Shown piece after piece: positions 34,631 through 42,936 of a stretch of DNA of 45,799 nucleotides. How positions within the stretch are numbered: the first letter of the stretch is position 1; the number at the start of each line of letters is the position of its first letter. The stretch comes from Alloalcanivorax xenomutans. GTDB lineage: Bacteria > Pseudomonadota > Gammaproteobacteria > Pseudomonadales > Alcanivoracaceae. The notes under the pieces are model-generated. The model made no database searches. It had not been told where the DNA came from and saw only the letters and a list, made by a program, of their open reading frames with translations. Location of the stretch: contig NZ_OBMO01000029.1 in NCBI RefSeq assembly GCF_900217905.1, positions 1 to 45,799 of the forward strand, read 5' to 3'. Both the position numbers and the translations under genes were made by a program.

Positions 34631-35515
34631 ATGATGTTTTTTCTGGAAGTTCTCATCGGCGGCTTGCTGGCCGGGGTGATGTACGCATTGGTGGCGCTGG
34701 GCTTCGTTCTTATCTTCAAGGCCTCCGGCATCTTCAACTTCGCCCAGGCGGCGATGGTCCTGTTCGCCGCCATGTTCATGGGCGGCATGCACAACGACTG
34801 GGGCTTGCCGTACTGGCTGGCGATCCCGATCACCCTGGTGATCATGATCGGCGTGGCCTGGGTCATCGAGAGGGTGGTATTGCGCCCGATGGTGAACCAG
34901 GAACCGATCATCCTGTTCATGTCCACCATCGGTATTTTCTTCGCCCTGATCGGCTTCGCCGAGATTTTCTGGGGCAGCCGGTCGCGTACGCTGGACGTGG
35001 GTATCCCCTCCGATCCGATCTTTCTCGGTGACATGCTGCTGCAGAGCTATGACCTGATCACCGCCGCCATCGTCGCCGCGCTGGTGGTGGGGCTGGTGTT
35101 TTTCTCGCAGAAGACCCGTATGGGACGGGTATTGAGAGCGGTGGCGGATGATCACCAGGCGGCACAGTCGGTGGGCATCAAGCTGAGCACGGTGTGGGTG
35201 GTGGTGTGGTCCATCGCCGGGCTGGTGGCGGTGGTCGCCGGCATCGTCTGGGGCGGCGCCCTGGGGGTGCAGCCAGTGATGGTGGACGTGGCGTTCAAGG
35301 CGCTGCCGGTGCTGTTGCTGGGTGGACTCACGTCGATCCCGGGTGCCATCGTCGCCGGCCTCATCATCGGCGCCGGCGAAGCTCTGGCGGAGGTCTATCT
35401 GGGACCGATCATCGGCGGCGGCATCGACAGCTGGTTCGCGTACATCATTGCCATGGCGTTCATGGTATGGCGGCCGGAAGGCCTGTTTGGCGAAAAAATT
35501 ATCGAAAGGATCTGA
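34631..35515 (+). CDS. ABC transporter permease, LivH type
   Basis: A 294-residue inner-membrane permease with about eight helices. The opening EVLIGGLLAGVMYALVALGFVLIFKASGIFNFAQ is the LivH hallmark. It forms the import channel with LivM. It begins two bases after livG and ends four bases before livM. Confidence 0.93.
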   Translation: MMFFLEVLIGGLLAGVMYALVALGFVLIFKASGIFNFAQAAMVLFAAMFMGGMHNDWGLPYWLAIPITLVIMIGVAWVIERVVLRPMVNQEPIILFMSTIGIFFALIGFAEIFWGSRSRTLDVGIPSDPIFLGDMLLQSYDLITAAIVAALVVGLVFFSQKTRMGRVLRAVADDHQAAQSVGIKLSTVWVVVWSIAGLVAVVAGIVWGGALGVQPVMVDVAFKALPVLLLGGLTSIPGAIVAGLIIGAGEALAEVYLGPIIGGGIDSWFAYIIAMAFMVWRPEGLFGEKIIERI

Positions 35516-35519
35516 CCGC

Positions 35520-36578
35520 ATGATTTATCGCGAATCCGGACAGTTCAAAAAGACCTATCAGGCGGACCAGGCGATCCTGCCGCTGCGCCAGGACCGTATT
35601 TTCCTGATCCTGGTGCTGCTGGTGGCGTTCCTGGTGATTCCGTTCACCGCGTCCAACTATGTGATGAACTCGTTGCTGCTGCCGTTTCTGATTTACTCAT
35701 TGGCGGCCATCGGGCTCAACATCCTGGTGGGCTATTGCGGGCAGATATCCCTGGGCACCGGCGGCTTCATGGCGGTGGGCGCGTTCGCCGCCTGGAACCT
35801 GGCGATCCGCACCGACTTGCCGATGCCGGTGATCTTCGTGCTGGCGGGGTTGATTACCTCCGGCGCCGGGGTGCTGTTCGGCCTGCCGGCATTGCGCATC
35901 AAAGGGTTCTATCTGGCGGTGACCACGCTGGCGGCGCAGTTCTTCCTGGTTTGGCTGCTACAGCGTCCCTGGTTCAATAACTACAGCGCTTCCGGGGTGA
36001 TCTCGGCACCGGATTTCCACATGTTCGGCTGGAGCATCGAAACGGTTACCGACCGCTACTATCTGTCGCTGATTATCCTGGTGGTGATGGCACTGCTGGC
36101 CAAGAACCTGGTACGCAGCGCCACGGGCCGCAAATGGATGGCGATCCGCGATATGGACGTGGCGGCGGAGATTATCGGTATCCGGCCCATGCCCACCAAA
36201 CTGAAGGCGTTCGCGGTGAGCTCGTTCTTCATCGGCATCGCCGGTGTGCTCTGGGCGTTCCTGTACCTCGGCCAGTTGGAGGCGGATGCGTTCAATATCT
36301 ACACTTCCTTCGACGTGTTGTTCATGGTGATCATCGGCGGTCTGGGGTCGATTCTGGGCTGCTTCCTTGGCGCCGCCTTCGTGGTACTGGTGCCGATCTT
36401 CCTCAATATCATTCCCAGCGCTCTGGGGCTGCCATTGAGCACCGCCATGATCAGCTACATTGAAGTGTTCATCTTTGGCTCCCTGATCATCTTCTTCCTG
36501 ATCGTGGAGCCCCATGGCATGGCTCGTTTGTGGAGCATCGCCAAACAGAAACTGCGGCTTTGGCCGTTCCCCTATTGA
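35520..36578 (+). CDS. ABC transporter permease, LivM type
   Basis: A 352-residue permease with about nine or ten helices. The LivM signature stretches are NILVGYCGQISLGTGGFMAVGAF and the EAA-like cytoplasmic loop RDMDVAAEIIGIRPMPTKLKAFAVSSF. An upstream in-frame start inside livH is rejected in favour of ATG 35520 (MIYRESGQFKKTY), which follows AAAGGA. The cytoplasmic N-terminal extension of about 35 residues is usual for importers of this subgroup. Confidence 0.92.
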   Translation: MIYRESGQFKKTYQADQAILPLRQDRIFLILVLLVAFLVIPFTASNYVMNSLLLPFLIYSLAAIGLNILVGYCGQISLGTGGFMAVGAFAAWNLAIRTDLPMPVIFVLAGLITSGAGVLFGLPALRIKGFYLAVTTLAAQFFLVWLLQRPWFNNYSASGVISAPDFHMFGWSIETVTDRYYLSLIILVVMALLAKNLVRSATGRKWMAIRDMDVAAEIIGIRPMPTKLKAFAVSSFFIGIAGVLWAFLYLGQLEADAFNIYTSFDVLFMVIIGGLGSILGCFLGAAFVVLVPIFLNIIPSALGLPLSTAMISYIEVFIFGSLIIFFLIVEPHGMARLWSIAKQKLRLWPFPY

Positions 36579-36615
36579 TCACGACGGTGGCGGAAAAGGC
36601 TGTAACAGGAAGAAT

Positions 36616-36668
36616 CGCCCGGTCGGGCGGACAATGAAATAACAATCAAGGGTCGGGGGCTTGCCCCC
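36616..36668 (+). promoter_or_regulatory. Two hairpins before the binding-protein gene
   Basis: CGCCC-GGTC-GGGCG (36616-36629) and GGGGG-CTTG-CCCCC (36655-36668) are compact hairpins in the 103-bp gap before the substrate-binding-protein gene, the second ending just before its GGAGG SD. No T tract follows. Likely effects are transcript processing or stability, which would let the binding protein be made in excess of the permeases. Confidence 0.5.
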
Positions 36669-36681
36669 TTGGAGGACGATC

Positions 36682-38010
36682 ATGAAAACAACAATGTTGA
36701 GGAAAGCGGCGCTGATGGGGCTGAGTGCCTGCATCGGCCTGACCGGCGCGATCTCCGCGCAGGCGCAGGAGGCCAAGGAGCAGTACCTGCCAAGCCTGGT
36801 GTACCGCACCGGTCCCTTCGCGCCCAGCGGCATCGGTTTTGCTGATGGCTTCGCCGATTACGTGACATTGATCAATGAGCGCGACGGCGGTATCAACGGC
36901 GTGAAAATTCGTCTTGAGGAGTGTGAAACCGGTTATGCCAATGACCGGGGCGTGGAATGCTATGAACGTCTCAAGGACCGCCACGGCGGCGCCACCGTGG
37001 TGGCGCCGTTGTCCACCGGGATCACCTATGCGCTGATTCCGCGTACCCGGGCGGACGGCATCACCATGAGCACCATGGGCTATGGCCGCGCCGATGCCGC
37101 TTATGGCCCGGTGCTGGATAATGTCTTCATGGTGCCCACCACCTACTGGTCCAGCACCACCGTGGTGATGGACTACATCGCCGAGCAGGAAGGCGGCTGG
37201 GAAAACCTGAAAGGCAAGGATATCGTCCATGCCTATCACGATTCCGCCTATGGTAAGGAGCCGCTGGGCGTGCTGCGCCACTATGCTGAGAAGTACGGCT
37301 TCACTCTGCACGAAATGCCGATCTCTCCGCCGGGTGTGGAGCAGCGCACGGTGTGGACTCAGGTGCGCCGCATCAAACCGGACTGGATCTCCCTGTTCGG
37401 CTGGGGCGTGATGAACCCCACCGCCATCCGTACCGCCTCTTCCATGGGCATCGACGTCAGCCGCATGATTGGCGGTATCTACGCCGCCCAGGACGATGCG
37501 GTGAAACCGGCGGGAGAAGACGCCAAGGGCTATAAGGCGGTTACCTTCCACGGTCCCGGTGCCGATTACCCGATCTACCAGGAACTGAAAAAGCACGTCT
37601 ACGACAAGGATCTGGCGGCCGGTTCCGGTGATGCCAAAGGCACCATCGCCTATAACCGCGGCCTGATCAACGCCGGTTATATCGTCGAAGCCTGGCGTCA
37701 GGCTCAGGAAATGTCCGAGAAAGGCCGGCCCTCCACCCGCGAGGAAACGCTGAAGGCGTGGCAGAGTCTGGATATCCCCGAGGCCCGCACCAAGGAGCTG
37801 GGTATGGGCGGCCTGATGCCGCCGGTGCATATTACCTGTCTGGACCACGAGGGCCCCGGCATGGCGCTGATCCAGCAGTGGAATGGCGAAGCCTGGGAGC
37901 AGGTCACTGAATTCCGCAAGCCGAACAAGGACCTGGTGTTCCCGATGTACAAAGCGTCGGCGGAAGCCTACGCCAAGCAGGAAGGCATCACCCCCAAATC
38001 CTGCGACTAA
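36682..38010 (+). CDS. ABC transporter periplasmic substrate-binding protein
   Basis: A 442-residue type-1 periplasmic binding protein (Leu/Ile/Val-binding-like fold). The signal peptide spans residues 1-28 (GAISAQA then QEAKEQYLPS). LEECETGYANDRGVECYERL is typical of binding proteins found with this class of ligase-linked importer rather than of LivJ/LivK. The ATG at 36682 follows GGAGG six bases upstream. It supplies substrate specificity; aromatic or aliphatic carboxylic acid is inferred from the flanking CoA ligases, not from binding residues. Confidence 0.92.
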   Translation: MKTTMLRKAALMGLSACIGLTGAISAQAQEAKEQYLPSLVYRTGPFAPSGIGFADGFADYVTLINERDGGINGVKIRLEECETGYANDRGVECYERLKDRHGGATVVAPLSTGITYALIPRTRADGITMSTMGYGRADAAYGPVLDNVFMVPTTYWSSTTVVMDYIAEQEGGWENLKGKDIVHAYHDSAYGKEPLGVLRHYAEKYGFTLHEMPISPPGVEQRTVWTQVRRIKPDWISLFGWGVMNPTAIRTASSMGIDVSRMIGGIYAAQDDAVKPAGEDAKGYKAVTFHGPGADYPIYQELKKHVYDKDLAAGSGDAKGTIAYNRGLINAGYIVEAWRQAQEMSEKGRPSTREETLKAWQSLDIPEARTKELGMGGLMPPVHITCLDHEGPGMALIQQWNGEAWEQVTEFRKPNKDLVFPMYKASAEAYAKQEGITPKSCD

Positions 38011-38029
38011 CGGTCCTGTGACTAACGGC

Positions 38030-38062
38030 GCGGTGCCGGAGCAGTAGACACTCCGGCACCGC
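38030..38062 (+). promoter_or_regulatory. 12-bp intercistronic stem-loop after the binding-protein gene
   Basis: A perfect 12-bp stem (GCGGTGCCGGAG with its complement, 9-base loop) sits 20 bp past the binding-protein stop and 24 bp before livF. Without a T tract it is better read as an mRNA-stabilising or attenuating structure. Just upstream, 37999-38028 is an imperfect tandem 15-bp duplication covering the stop codon (TCCTGCGACTAACGG, then one mismatch). Confidence 0.6.
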
Positions 38063-38085
38063 TGACCGAACAGAGGAAAAACGAC

Positions 38086-38922
38086 ATGGCGGAACAAGCC
38101 ACGGCTCGACAGGCCGAACAGACCCTGCTTTCCATTAATAACATCGAAGTTGTGTACAACCACGTGGTACTGGTGCTCAAAGGGGTATCCCTGGATGTGG
38201 GGCCGGGGTCCATCGTTGCCCTGCTGGGCGGTAACGGTGCCGGTAAGAGCACCACCCTGAAAGCCATCTCCGGTTTGCTAACCGGGGAACGCGGTGACAT
38301 CACCCGTGGATCGATCCATTACAACGGCGAGCGCATCGACACCCTGAGCGCCGCCGACCGTGTGCGCCGAGGTGTACTGCACGTCATGGAAGGGCGCCGG
38401 GTATTCGAACACCTGAGCGTGGAAGAAAACCTGCTGGTCGGCGCCTACGGCCGGCGTGACGGCGCCGCCGCGGTGCAGCGCGACATGGAAATGGTCTACA
38501 CCTATTTCCCCCGCCTCAAGGAGCGCCGCCGTTCGGTGGCCGGCTACACCTCCGGCGGTGAGCAGCAAATGCTGGCCATGGGCCGGGCGATGATGGCGAA
38601 GCCGCGCATGATCCTGCTGGACGAACCGTCCATGGGCCTGGCGCCGCAGTTGGTGGAGGAGATCTTCAACATCGTCTCCAAGCTGCGCAAGGAGGAGGGC
38701 GTGACCTTCCTGGTGGCCGAGCAAAACACCAATGTGGCTCTGCGCCATGCGGATTACGGCTACATCCTGGAAAACGGCCGTATCGTCATGTACGGCGATG
38801 CCGCCCAGTTGCGTGAAAACCCGGACGTCAAGGAGTTCTACCTTGGCGTGGGATCCGGAGAAGGACGCAAGAGCTTCCGTGATACCAAGCATTATCGTCG
38901 CCGCAAGCGTTGGTTGTCCTGA
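38086..38922 (+). CDS. ABC transporter ATP-binding protein, LivF type
   Basis: A 278-residue ATPase. Walker A is LLGGNGAGKSTTLKAI, the signature YTSGGEQQMLAMGRAMM, and Walker B MILLDEPSMGLAPQ, the last being the LivF form. The basic C-terminal tail (RDTKHYRRRKRWLS) extends past the usual LivF end. It completes the five-component importer. Confidence 0.93.
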   Translation: MAEQATARQAEQTLLSINNIEVVYNHVVLVLKGVSLDVGPGSIVALLGGNGAGKSTTLKAISGLLTGERGDITRGSIHYNGERIDTLSAADRVRRGVLHVMEGRRVFEHLSVEENLLVGAYGRRDGAAAVQRDMEMVYTYFPRLKERRRSVAGYTSGGEQQMLAMGRAMMAKPRMILLDEPSMGLAPQLVEEIFNIVSKLRKEEGVTFLVAEQNTNVALRHADYGYILENGRIVMYGDAAQLRENPDVKEFYLGVGSGEGRKSFRDTKHYRRRKRWLS

Positions 38923-38952
38923 CGCCGTGAGCGGTGGATTCATCAGTTTGTG

Positions 38953-38974
38953 ACGACCGGTGAGCGCCGGTCGT
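38953..38974 (+). promoter_or_regulatory. Intercistronic hairpin before the second CoA ligase
   Basis: ACGACCGG-TGAGCG-CCGGTCGT gives an 8-bp stem with a six-base loop in the 68-bp gap between livF and the next gene; there is no T tract. It is the third hairpin of this operon. Confidence 0.45.
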
Positions 38975-38990
38975 GCTCAGGAGAAACAGC

Positions 38991-40235
38991 ATGGGTAGTC
39001 ATTCCGCGTATCTGGATGATCGTGAAACCCGCTCGCCTGATGAGCGGTCGGCACGACAATGGGAAGCGCTGCGCGCGGCGCTGGCCCACGCCAAGGCGCG
39101 ATCCCGCTATTGGGCCGGCGTGTTGGCCGATATCGACCCCGAGGCGATTCAAGGCCCGGCGGACCTGGCCCGGATTCCGCTGACGCGCAAGTCCGATATT
39201 CCCACGATCCAGGCACAGGGTGTACTGGGCGGCATGGAAGCGGCGCCCATGGGCGAGCTGTCGCGGATTTTTCTGTCGCCAGGACCGATTTACGAAGCCA
39301 GCGAGGCGATTACGGATTTCTGGCGCTTTGGCCGCGCCATGTGGGCGTCGGGCATGCGCCCTGGCGCTTTGGTGCACAATACCTTTTCTTATCACCTCAC
39401 CCCCGCCGGCATGATGGTGGACAGCGGCGCCCGGGCGATTGGCTGTTCGGTATTTCCCGCCGGCGTCGGTAACACCGAGATGCAGCTCGATGCCATCCAG
39501 CAACTGCGTCCGAGCTACTACGGCGGCACGCCGTCGTTTCTGAAAATGCTGCTGGACAAGGGGCGTGAACTGGGCAAGGACACCAGTTCTCTGGTGGCGG
39601 CTTCGGTGGGCGGCGAACCGCTCAGCAGCAGCCTGCGTCAGGAAGTGGAAGCCCAGGGCGTCAAGGTGTCGCAGAGTTTCGGAACCGCCGAGCTGGGGTT
39701 GGTGGCCTATGAGTCTGAGGCGCGGGAAGGACTGATCGCCGATGAGGACGTGCTGATCGAAGTGGTGCGTCCGGGTAGCGGGGATCCGTTACCGGATGGC
39801 GAGGTCGGTGAGATGGTGGTGACCGTGCTGCGCAATGCCAGCTTCCCGATGATCCGAATCGCCACCGGTGATATGACCGCGATCATGCCCGGTGCCAGCC
39901 CGTGCGGACGCACCGCGCCACGTATCAAAGGCTGGATGGGCCGGGCCGATCAGCGTACCAAGATCAAGGGCATGTTCGTGGCGCCGGAGCAGATCAACCA
40001 GCTGATGCAGCGGCACCCGGAAATCCAGCGGGCCCGTCTGGTGGTGACCCGGGAAAACGAGCAGGACCGCATGGTGCTGTCGGCGGAATGCGACAGCAGC
40101 GATAGCGCCTTCGCCGAGAAAGTCACCGAGACTCTGCAAGTGGTGACCAAGCTGCGCGGTGGTGTGGAACTGGTGGCACCGGGTTCCCTGCCCAACGACG
40201 GCAAGGTGATCGCCGACGAACGGCAGTTCGACTGA
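38991..40235 (+). CDS. Phenylacetate-CoA-ligase-like AMP-binding enzyme
   Basis: A 414-residue ANL-family enzyme in the PaaK group: shorter than FadD, with a PaaK-like N-terminus, LARIPLTRKSDIP (as in DLxxxPxTxKxDL), SVGGEPLS, SFGTAELGLVAYE and GWMGRADQRTKIKGMFV near the C-terminal hinge. The phosphate-binding loop usual in this family (SSGTTGxP) is replaced by LSPGPIYEAS near residue 95, so adenylation ability is uncertain. The ATG at 38991 follows AGGAG seven bases upstream. It ends the importer operon. The substrate is presumably the imported acid, or it may act in a step that needs binding only. Confidence 0.82.
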   Translation: MGSHSAYLDDRETRSPDERSARQWEALRAALAHAKARSRYWAGVLADIDPEAIQGPADLARIPLTRKSDIPTIQAQGVLGGMEAAPMGELSRIFLSPGPIYEASEAITDFWRFGRAMWASGMRPGALVHNTFSYHLTPAGMMVDSGARAIGCSVFPAGVGNTEMQLDAIQQLRPSYYGGTPSFLKMLLDKGRELGKDTSSLVAASVGGEPLSSSLRQEVEAQGVKVSQSFGTAELGLVAYESEAREGLIADEDVLIEVVRPGSGDPLPDGEVGEMVVTVLRNASFPMIRIATGDMTAIMPGASPCGRTAPRIKGWMGRADQRTKIKGMFVAPEQINQLMQRHPEIQRARLVVTRENEQDRMVLSAECDSSDSAFAEKVTETLQVVTKLRGGVELVAPGSLPNDGKVIADERQFD

Positions 40236-40257
40236 GAGGCTTTAGTGCTTCGTAGCC

Positions 40258-40372
40258 GGGTCTTGCTTGTCCCCCGAGGTGTCCATGACCCGCCGTGAAT
40301 ATGTCCCTGTAGGCTTGCGTTCGGCGTCCTGCCTCACACAGTCATGGACACCTCGGGGGACAAGCAAGACCC
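40258..40372. repeat. Long stem-loop element 1 (32-bp perfect stem)
   Basis: Arms 40258-40289 and 40341-40372 are exact 32-bp reverse complements beginning GGGTCTTGCTTGTCCCCC. The 51-base loop contains a core at 40300-40329 (ATGTCCCTGTAGGCTTGCG within it) that is also found in the loop of element 2. The structure lies 22 bp past the stop of the preceding ligase gene. It has no T tract. Confidence 0.9.
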
Positions 40373-40448
40373 TCGGTCACAGCCAGCCGAAAGGTTCGCC
40401 TTTCTTTTCACCGTTGTTGACTCGAAGCTGGGTATTTCAGAGCTCGAA

Positions 40449-40560
40449 GAGTGTCGCCGGTCAGAGTCTTCCAGGGCACGCTACAAGTACATCCCTGTAT
40501 GCTCGCGTTTGGCCATCCCTGGCCAAACGCGGTCCTGGAAGACTCTGACCGGCGACACTC
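40449..40560. repeat. Long stem-loop element 2 (27-bp perfect stem)
   Basis: Arms 40449-40475 and 40534-40560 are exact 27-bp reverse complements beginning GAGTGTCGCCGGTCAGAG, unrelated to the stem of element 1. The 58-base loop holds a core at 40488-40518 matching that of element 1 (24 of 31 aligned positions) and a further 10-bp hairpin GCGTTTGGCC/GGCCAAACGC. It lies 58 bp before the convergent regulator's stop. Confidence 0.9.
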
Positions 40561-40618
40561 CCCTGCTGGAAAAACTTCCCACTGAACCCTGATTAACCTG
40601 ATTTTGGCGACTATCAGG

Positions 40619-42574
40619 CTAACCATCCCGCTGATTCGGCGGTGTCAGCCCGTGCTTGCGCATACGACGGTAGACGGTGGGACGGGATACGCCCAGTTCC
40701 CGGGCCACCGCGCTGATCATCCAGTGGTGGCGTTTCAGGATCGACAGCAGGCCGGCGCGTTGCGGGTCGCCATCGTCGTCATCCTCCGTGGTGGCCGGCG
40801 TGGTGCCGGGGCCGATCACCTGGGCCAGACACTCTTCCGGCAGATCGTTCACCGTAATTTGCTCGCCGTCACAAGTGGCCTCGGCAAAGTTCAGGGCGTT
40901 CACCAACTGACGGATATTGCCGGGCCACGGGCAGGCCAGCAACGCGCTCATGGCATCCGCGCGTAACTGCAGCCGCGGTTGCCCGACGGCGCGGGCCAGT
41001 TGGCCCATTACCGAGATGATCACATGTTGTTTGTCCGCTCGTTCCCGGAGCGCGGGCAGCCGCAGTGTGGCGCCGTTGAGCCGGTAATAAAGATCCTCGC
41101 GAAAATAGCCGTCGGCGATCAATCTGGCCGGATCCCGGTGCGTGGCGGCGATCACCCGGCAGTCCACCGATATGGGCCGCTCCGAACCCAGCGGCAACAC
41201 TTCCCCCTCCGCCAATACCCTTAGCAGCCGGGTCTGTAACGTCAATGGCATGTCGCCAATTTCGTCCAGAAACAGGGTGCCGCCGTGGGCTTGCTGGATC
41301 AGGCCGCGCATGCCCTTGGCGCGGGCGCCGGTGAAGGTGCCCGGGCTGTAGCCGAACAATTCGCTTTCAATCAGGGATTCGGGAATGGCGGCGCAGTTCA
41401 CCGCCACGAACGGTTTGTGCCGGCGCGGCCCGGCGTCATGAATGGCCCGTGCCAGCACTTCCTTGCCGGTGCCGGTTTCCCCCAGGATCAACAGGCTCAC
41501 GTCCCGTTGCCGCAGACGCTTGGCCAGCTTCAGAGTGCGGCGCATGGCCGGATCGTCGGCCGCCAGCCGGTCCAGCTCAGGTACCGCCTCTTCCGGGATC
41601 AACGCTTGCGGCGCGGCGGGCCGGGCCGGCCGGCGCGGTTCGATGAGGCTGCCGAACAGGGTGCTGCCGAGAGCCTGTACCCGAAAGGCACGCACCTGAT
41701 CTTCGCAGGCATAGGGGATGGACCAGATATCCCGGGCGTCACAGTCGAACATTTCCGGCAAGGCGATGTCGCCGTCGTCCGTGCGCGCCCGGGCCAGCAG
41801 ATGCCGGCCGACGCCGTTGGCGGCGAGTACCCGGCCGTCGCCGTCGAGAGCGAACAGATACTGGCCGTTGACCTGCACCAGTTCCCGTGAGGTATCGCAG
41901 CGGAACACGGTGTGGTGGCGGTAAAGGCGCAAGAAGTAGGCATCCTCGATCATGCGCGCGTACAGGCGGATCAAATGCAGAGCGAAATTCTGGCTGTCCC
42001 GGGTCGGCGCGGAATCCAGGGCGGAAATGTCCAGCACCGCCAGTAGACGACCCTGGGGATCGGTGATCGGCGCCGAGGTGCAGGTGAGGCCGATGTGGGT
42101 GGCGTCGAAGTGATCCTGGCGATGGCAGGTGAGTGCCTCGCCTTCGCGGATGCAAGTACCCACGGCGCAGGTGCCGGCGTGGTATTCGTTCCAGTCAGCG
42201 CCGAGATAGAGCCCCGCCTGGCGCAGCCGCTGGTCGTGTCGGCGGTCACCCAGAAACTGCACGGTAATGCCGCGCTGATCGGTGAGCAGCAGCACATAGC
42301 CAAGTCGCGCGATCTGGCCATACAACTGCTCGACGCCGGCCCGCGCCACATTGAGAAACTCGTCGGCGCTTTCCTGATGTTCCCGCAGGGTCTGATGGGT
42401 AACGATACGGGCCGGGCGGGGCCGCGCCGGATCCAGGCCGTACTCTTCGATACAGCGTTTCCAGGATCGGGCGATCATGGCGTCGCCAGGGGACACGGTG
42501 GGACGATAGCCGCCGTCCGCGTATCGCAGAATGTCGTCGATGTGGCGGCGTTGTTGCGCATGCAGGCTGCTCAT
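40619..42574 (-). CDS. Sigma-54-dependent activator, AcoR type
   Basis: A 651-residue enhancer-binding protein. A GAF-like sensor (about residues 75-200, Cys-rich with YHAGTCAVGTC and IGLTCTSAPI) is followed by a PAS-like linker. The AAA+ domain has Walker A GETGTGKE (365-372), the sigma-54 contact loop GTFTGA (412-417, the AcoR-type variant of GAFTGA) and Walker B LFLDEIGD (434-441). A Fis-type helix-turn-helix closes it (AVARELGVSRPTVYRRMRKH). AcoR-type activators respond to small alcohols, ketones or similar compounds. A GGAGG SD is present. It is divergent from the monooxygenase gene, which has a sigma-54 promoter. Confidence 0.93.
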   Translation of the reverse strand: MSSLHAQQRRHIDDILRYADGGYRPTVSPGDAMIARSWKRCIEEYGLDPARPRPARIVTHQTLREHQESADEFLNVARAGVEQLYGQIARLGYVLLLTDQRGITVQFLGDRRHDQRLRQAGLYLGADWNEYHAGTCAVGTCIREGEALTCHRQDHFDATHIGLTCTSAPITDPQGRLLAVLDISALDSAPTRDSQNFALHLIRLYARMIEDAYFLRLYRHHTVFRCDTSRELVQVNGQYLFALDGDGRVLAANGVGRHLLARARTDDGDIALPEMFDCDARDIWSIPYACEDQVRAFRVQALGSTLFGSLIEPRRPARPAAPQALIPEEAVPELDRLAADDPAMRRTLKLAKRLRQRDVSLLILGETGTGKEVLARAIHDAGPRRHKPFVAVNCAAIPESLIESELFGYSPGTFTGARAKGMRGLIQQAHGGTLFLDEIGDMPLTLQTRLLRVLAEGEVLPLGSERPISVDCRVIAATHRDPARLIADGYFREDLYYRLNGATLRLPALRERADKQHVIISVMGQLARAVGQPRLQLRADAMSALLACPWPGNIRQLVNALNFAEATCDGEQITVNDLPEECLAQVIGPGTTPATTEDDDDGDPQRAGLLSILKRHHWMISAVARELGVSRPTVYRRMRKHGLTPPNQRDG

Positions 42575-42683
42575 GCCCGGGCCTCCGCGTTGGATTGTTG
42601 TTCTGTTTTTTGCCTGGGATTCAGCCTAGCCCCATGGCCCTGACGGCTCCATCCGACTTGAGTACTAAATGCACCCCGCGGAC

Positions 42684-42719
42684 GTTACACCTGTAACGAA
42701 AAGCGTTGCGCGCCGTTAC
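42684..42719. promoter_or_regulatory. Probable upstream activator sites for the AcoR-type protein
   Basis: GTTACA-CC-TGTAAC (42684-42697) is a perfect palindrome about 140 bp upstream of the sigma-54 promoter, the usual distance for enhancer sites. Two related half-sites follow: CGTTGC (42704-42709) and CGTTAC (42714-42719). Binding by the divergent regulator is inferred; the position near the regulator's own start (about 110 bp) also allows autoregulation. Confidence 0.65.
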
Positions 42720-42831
42720 GCCTGAGAAGGCTATTAAACCTCTCCAAGAAACGTTGTCCTGTACCCGGTTCCATTAAAAATTCTTTTCCGAATCAATGCT
42801 CTAAAAGTCAATTGGCGGCCATGCCGGGGGA

Positions 42832-42848
42832 TTGGCACGGCTTCTGCT
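42832..42848 (+). promoter_or_regulatory. Sigma-54 promoter (-24/-12)
   Basis: TTGGCACGGCTTCTGCT matches the YTGGCACGRNNNTTGCW consensus with a single mismatch and has the GG and GC doublets exactly ten bases apart. It lies about 90 bp before the ATG of the flavin monooxygenase and points toward it. The adjacent gene encodes a sigma-54 activator. Confidence 0.85.
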
Positions 42849-42936
42849 CTTGTCCCTGCATCCGCCCCCGCGTCCGTATCGACCACGACGCCGGTGGCGG
42901 AACACGAAAAACAACAACGCATGCGAGGAGCAAATC

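Noticed and set aside
36646-38163. A 505-codon minus-strand ORF
   Set aside because: Antisense to the binding-protein gene with its signal peptide and SD; treated as a shadow. The same holds for 4558-5640, 14559-15701, 19386-20786 and 43291-44727.
40258-40560. CRISPR array or paired terminators
   Set aside because: There are no direct repeats with unique spacers. The stems have no T tracts, are far longer than terminators, and share loops rather than stems.
40408-40626. Minus-strand ORF over stem-loop element 2
   Set aside because: It translates the repeat itself; Ser/Arg/Cys-rich, no SD, and the plus-strand ORF at 40344-40592 covers the same hairpin. No protein is supported.
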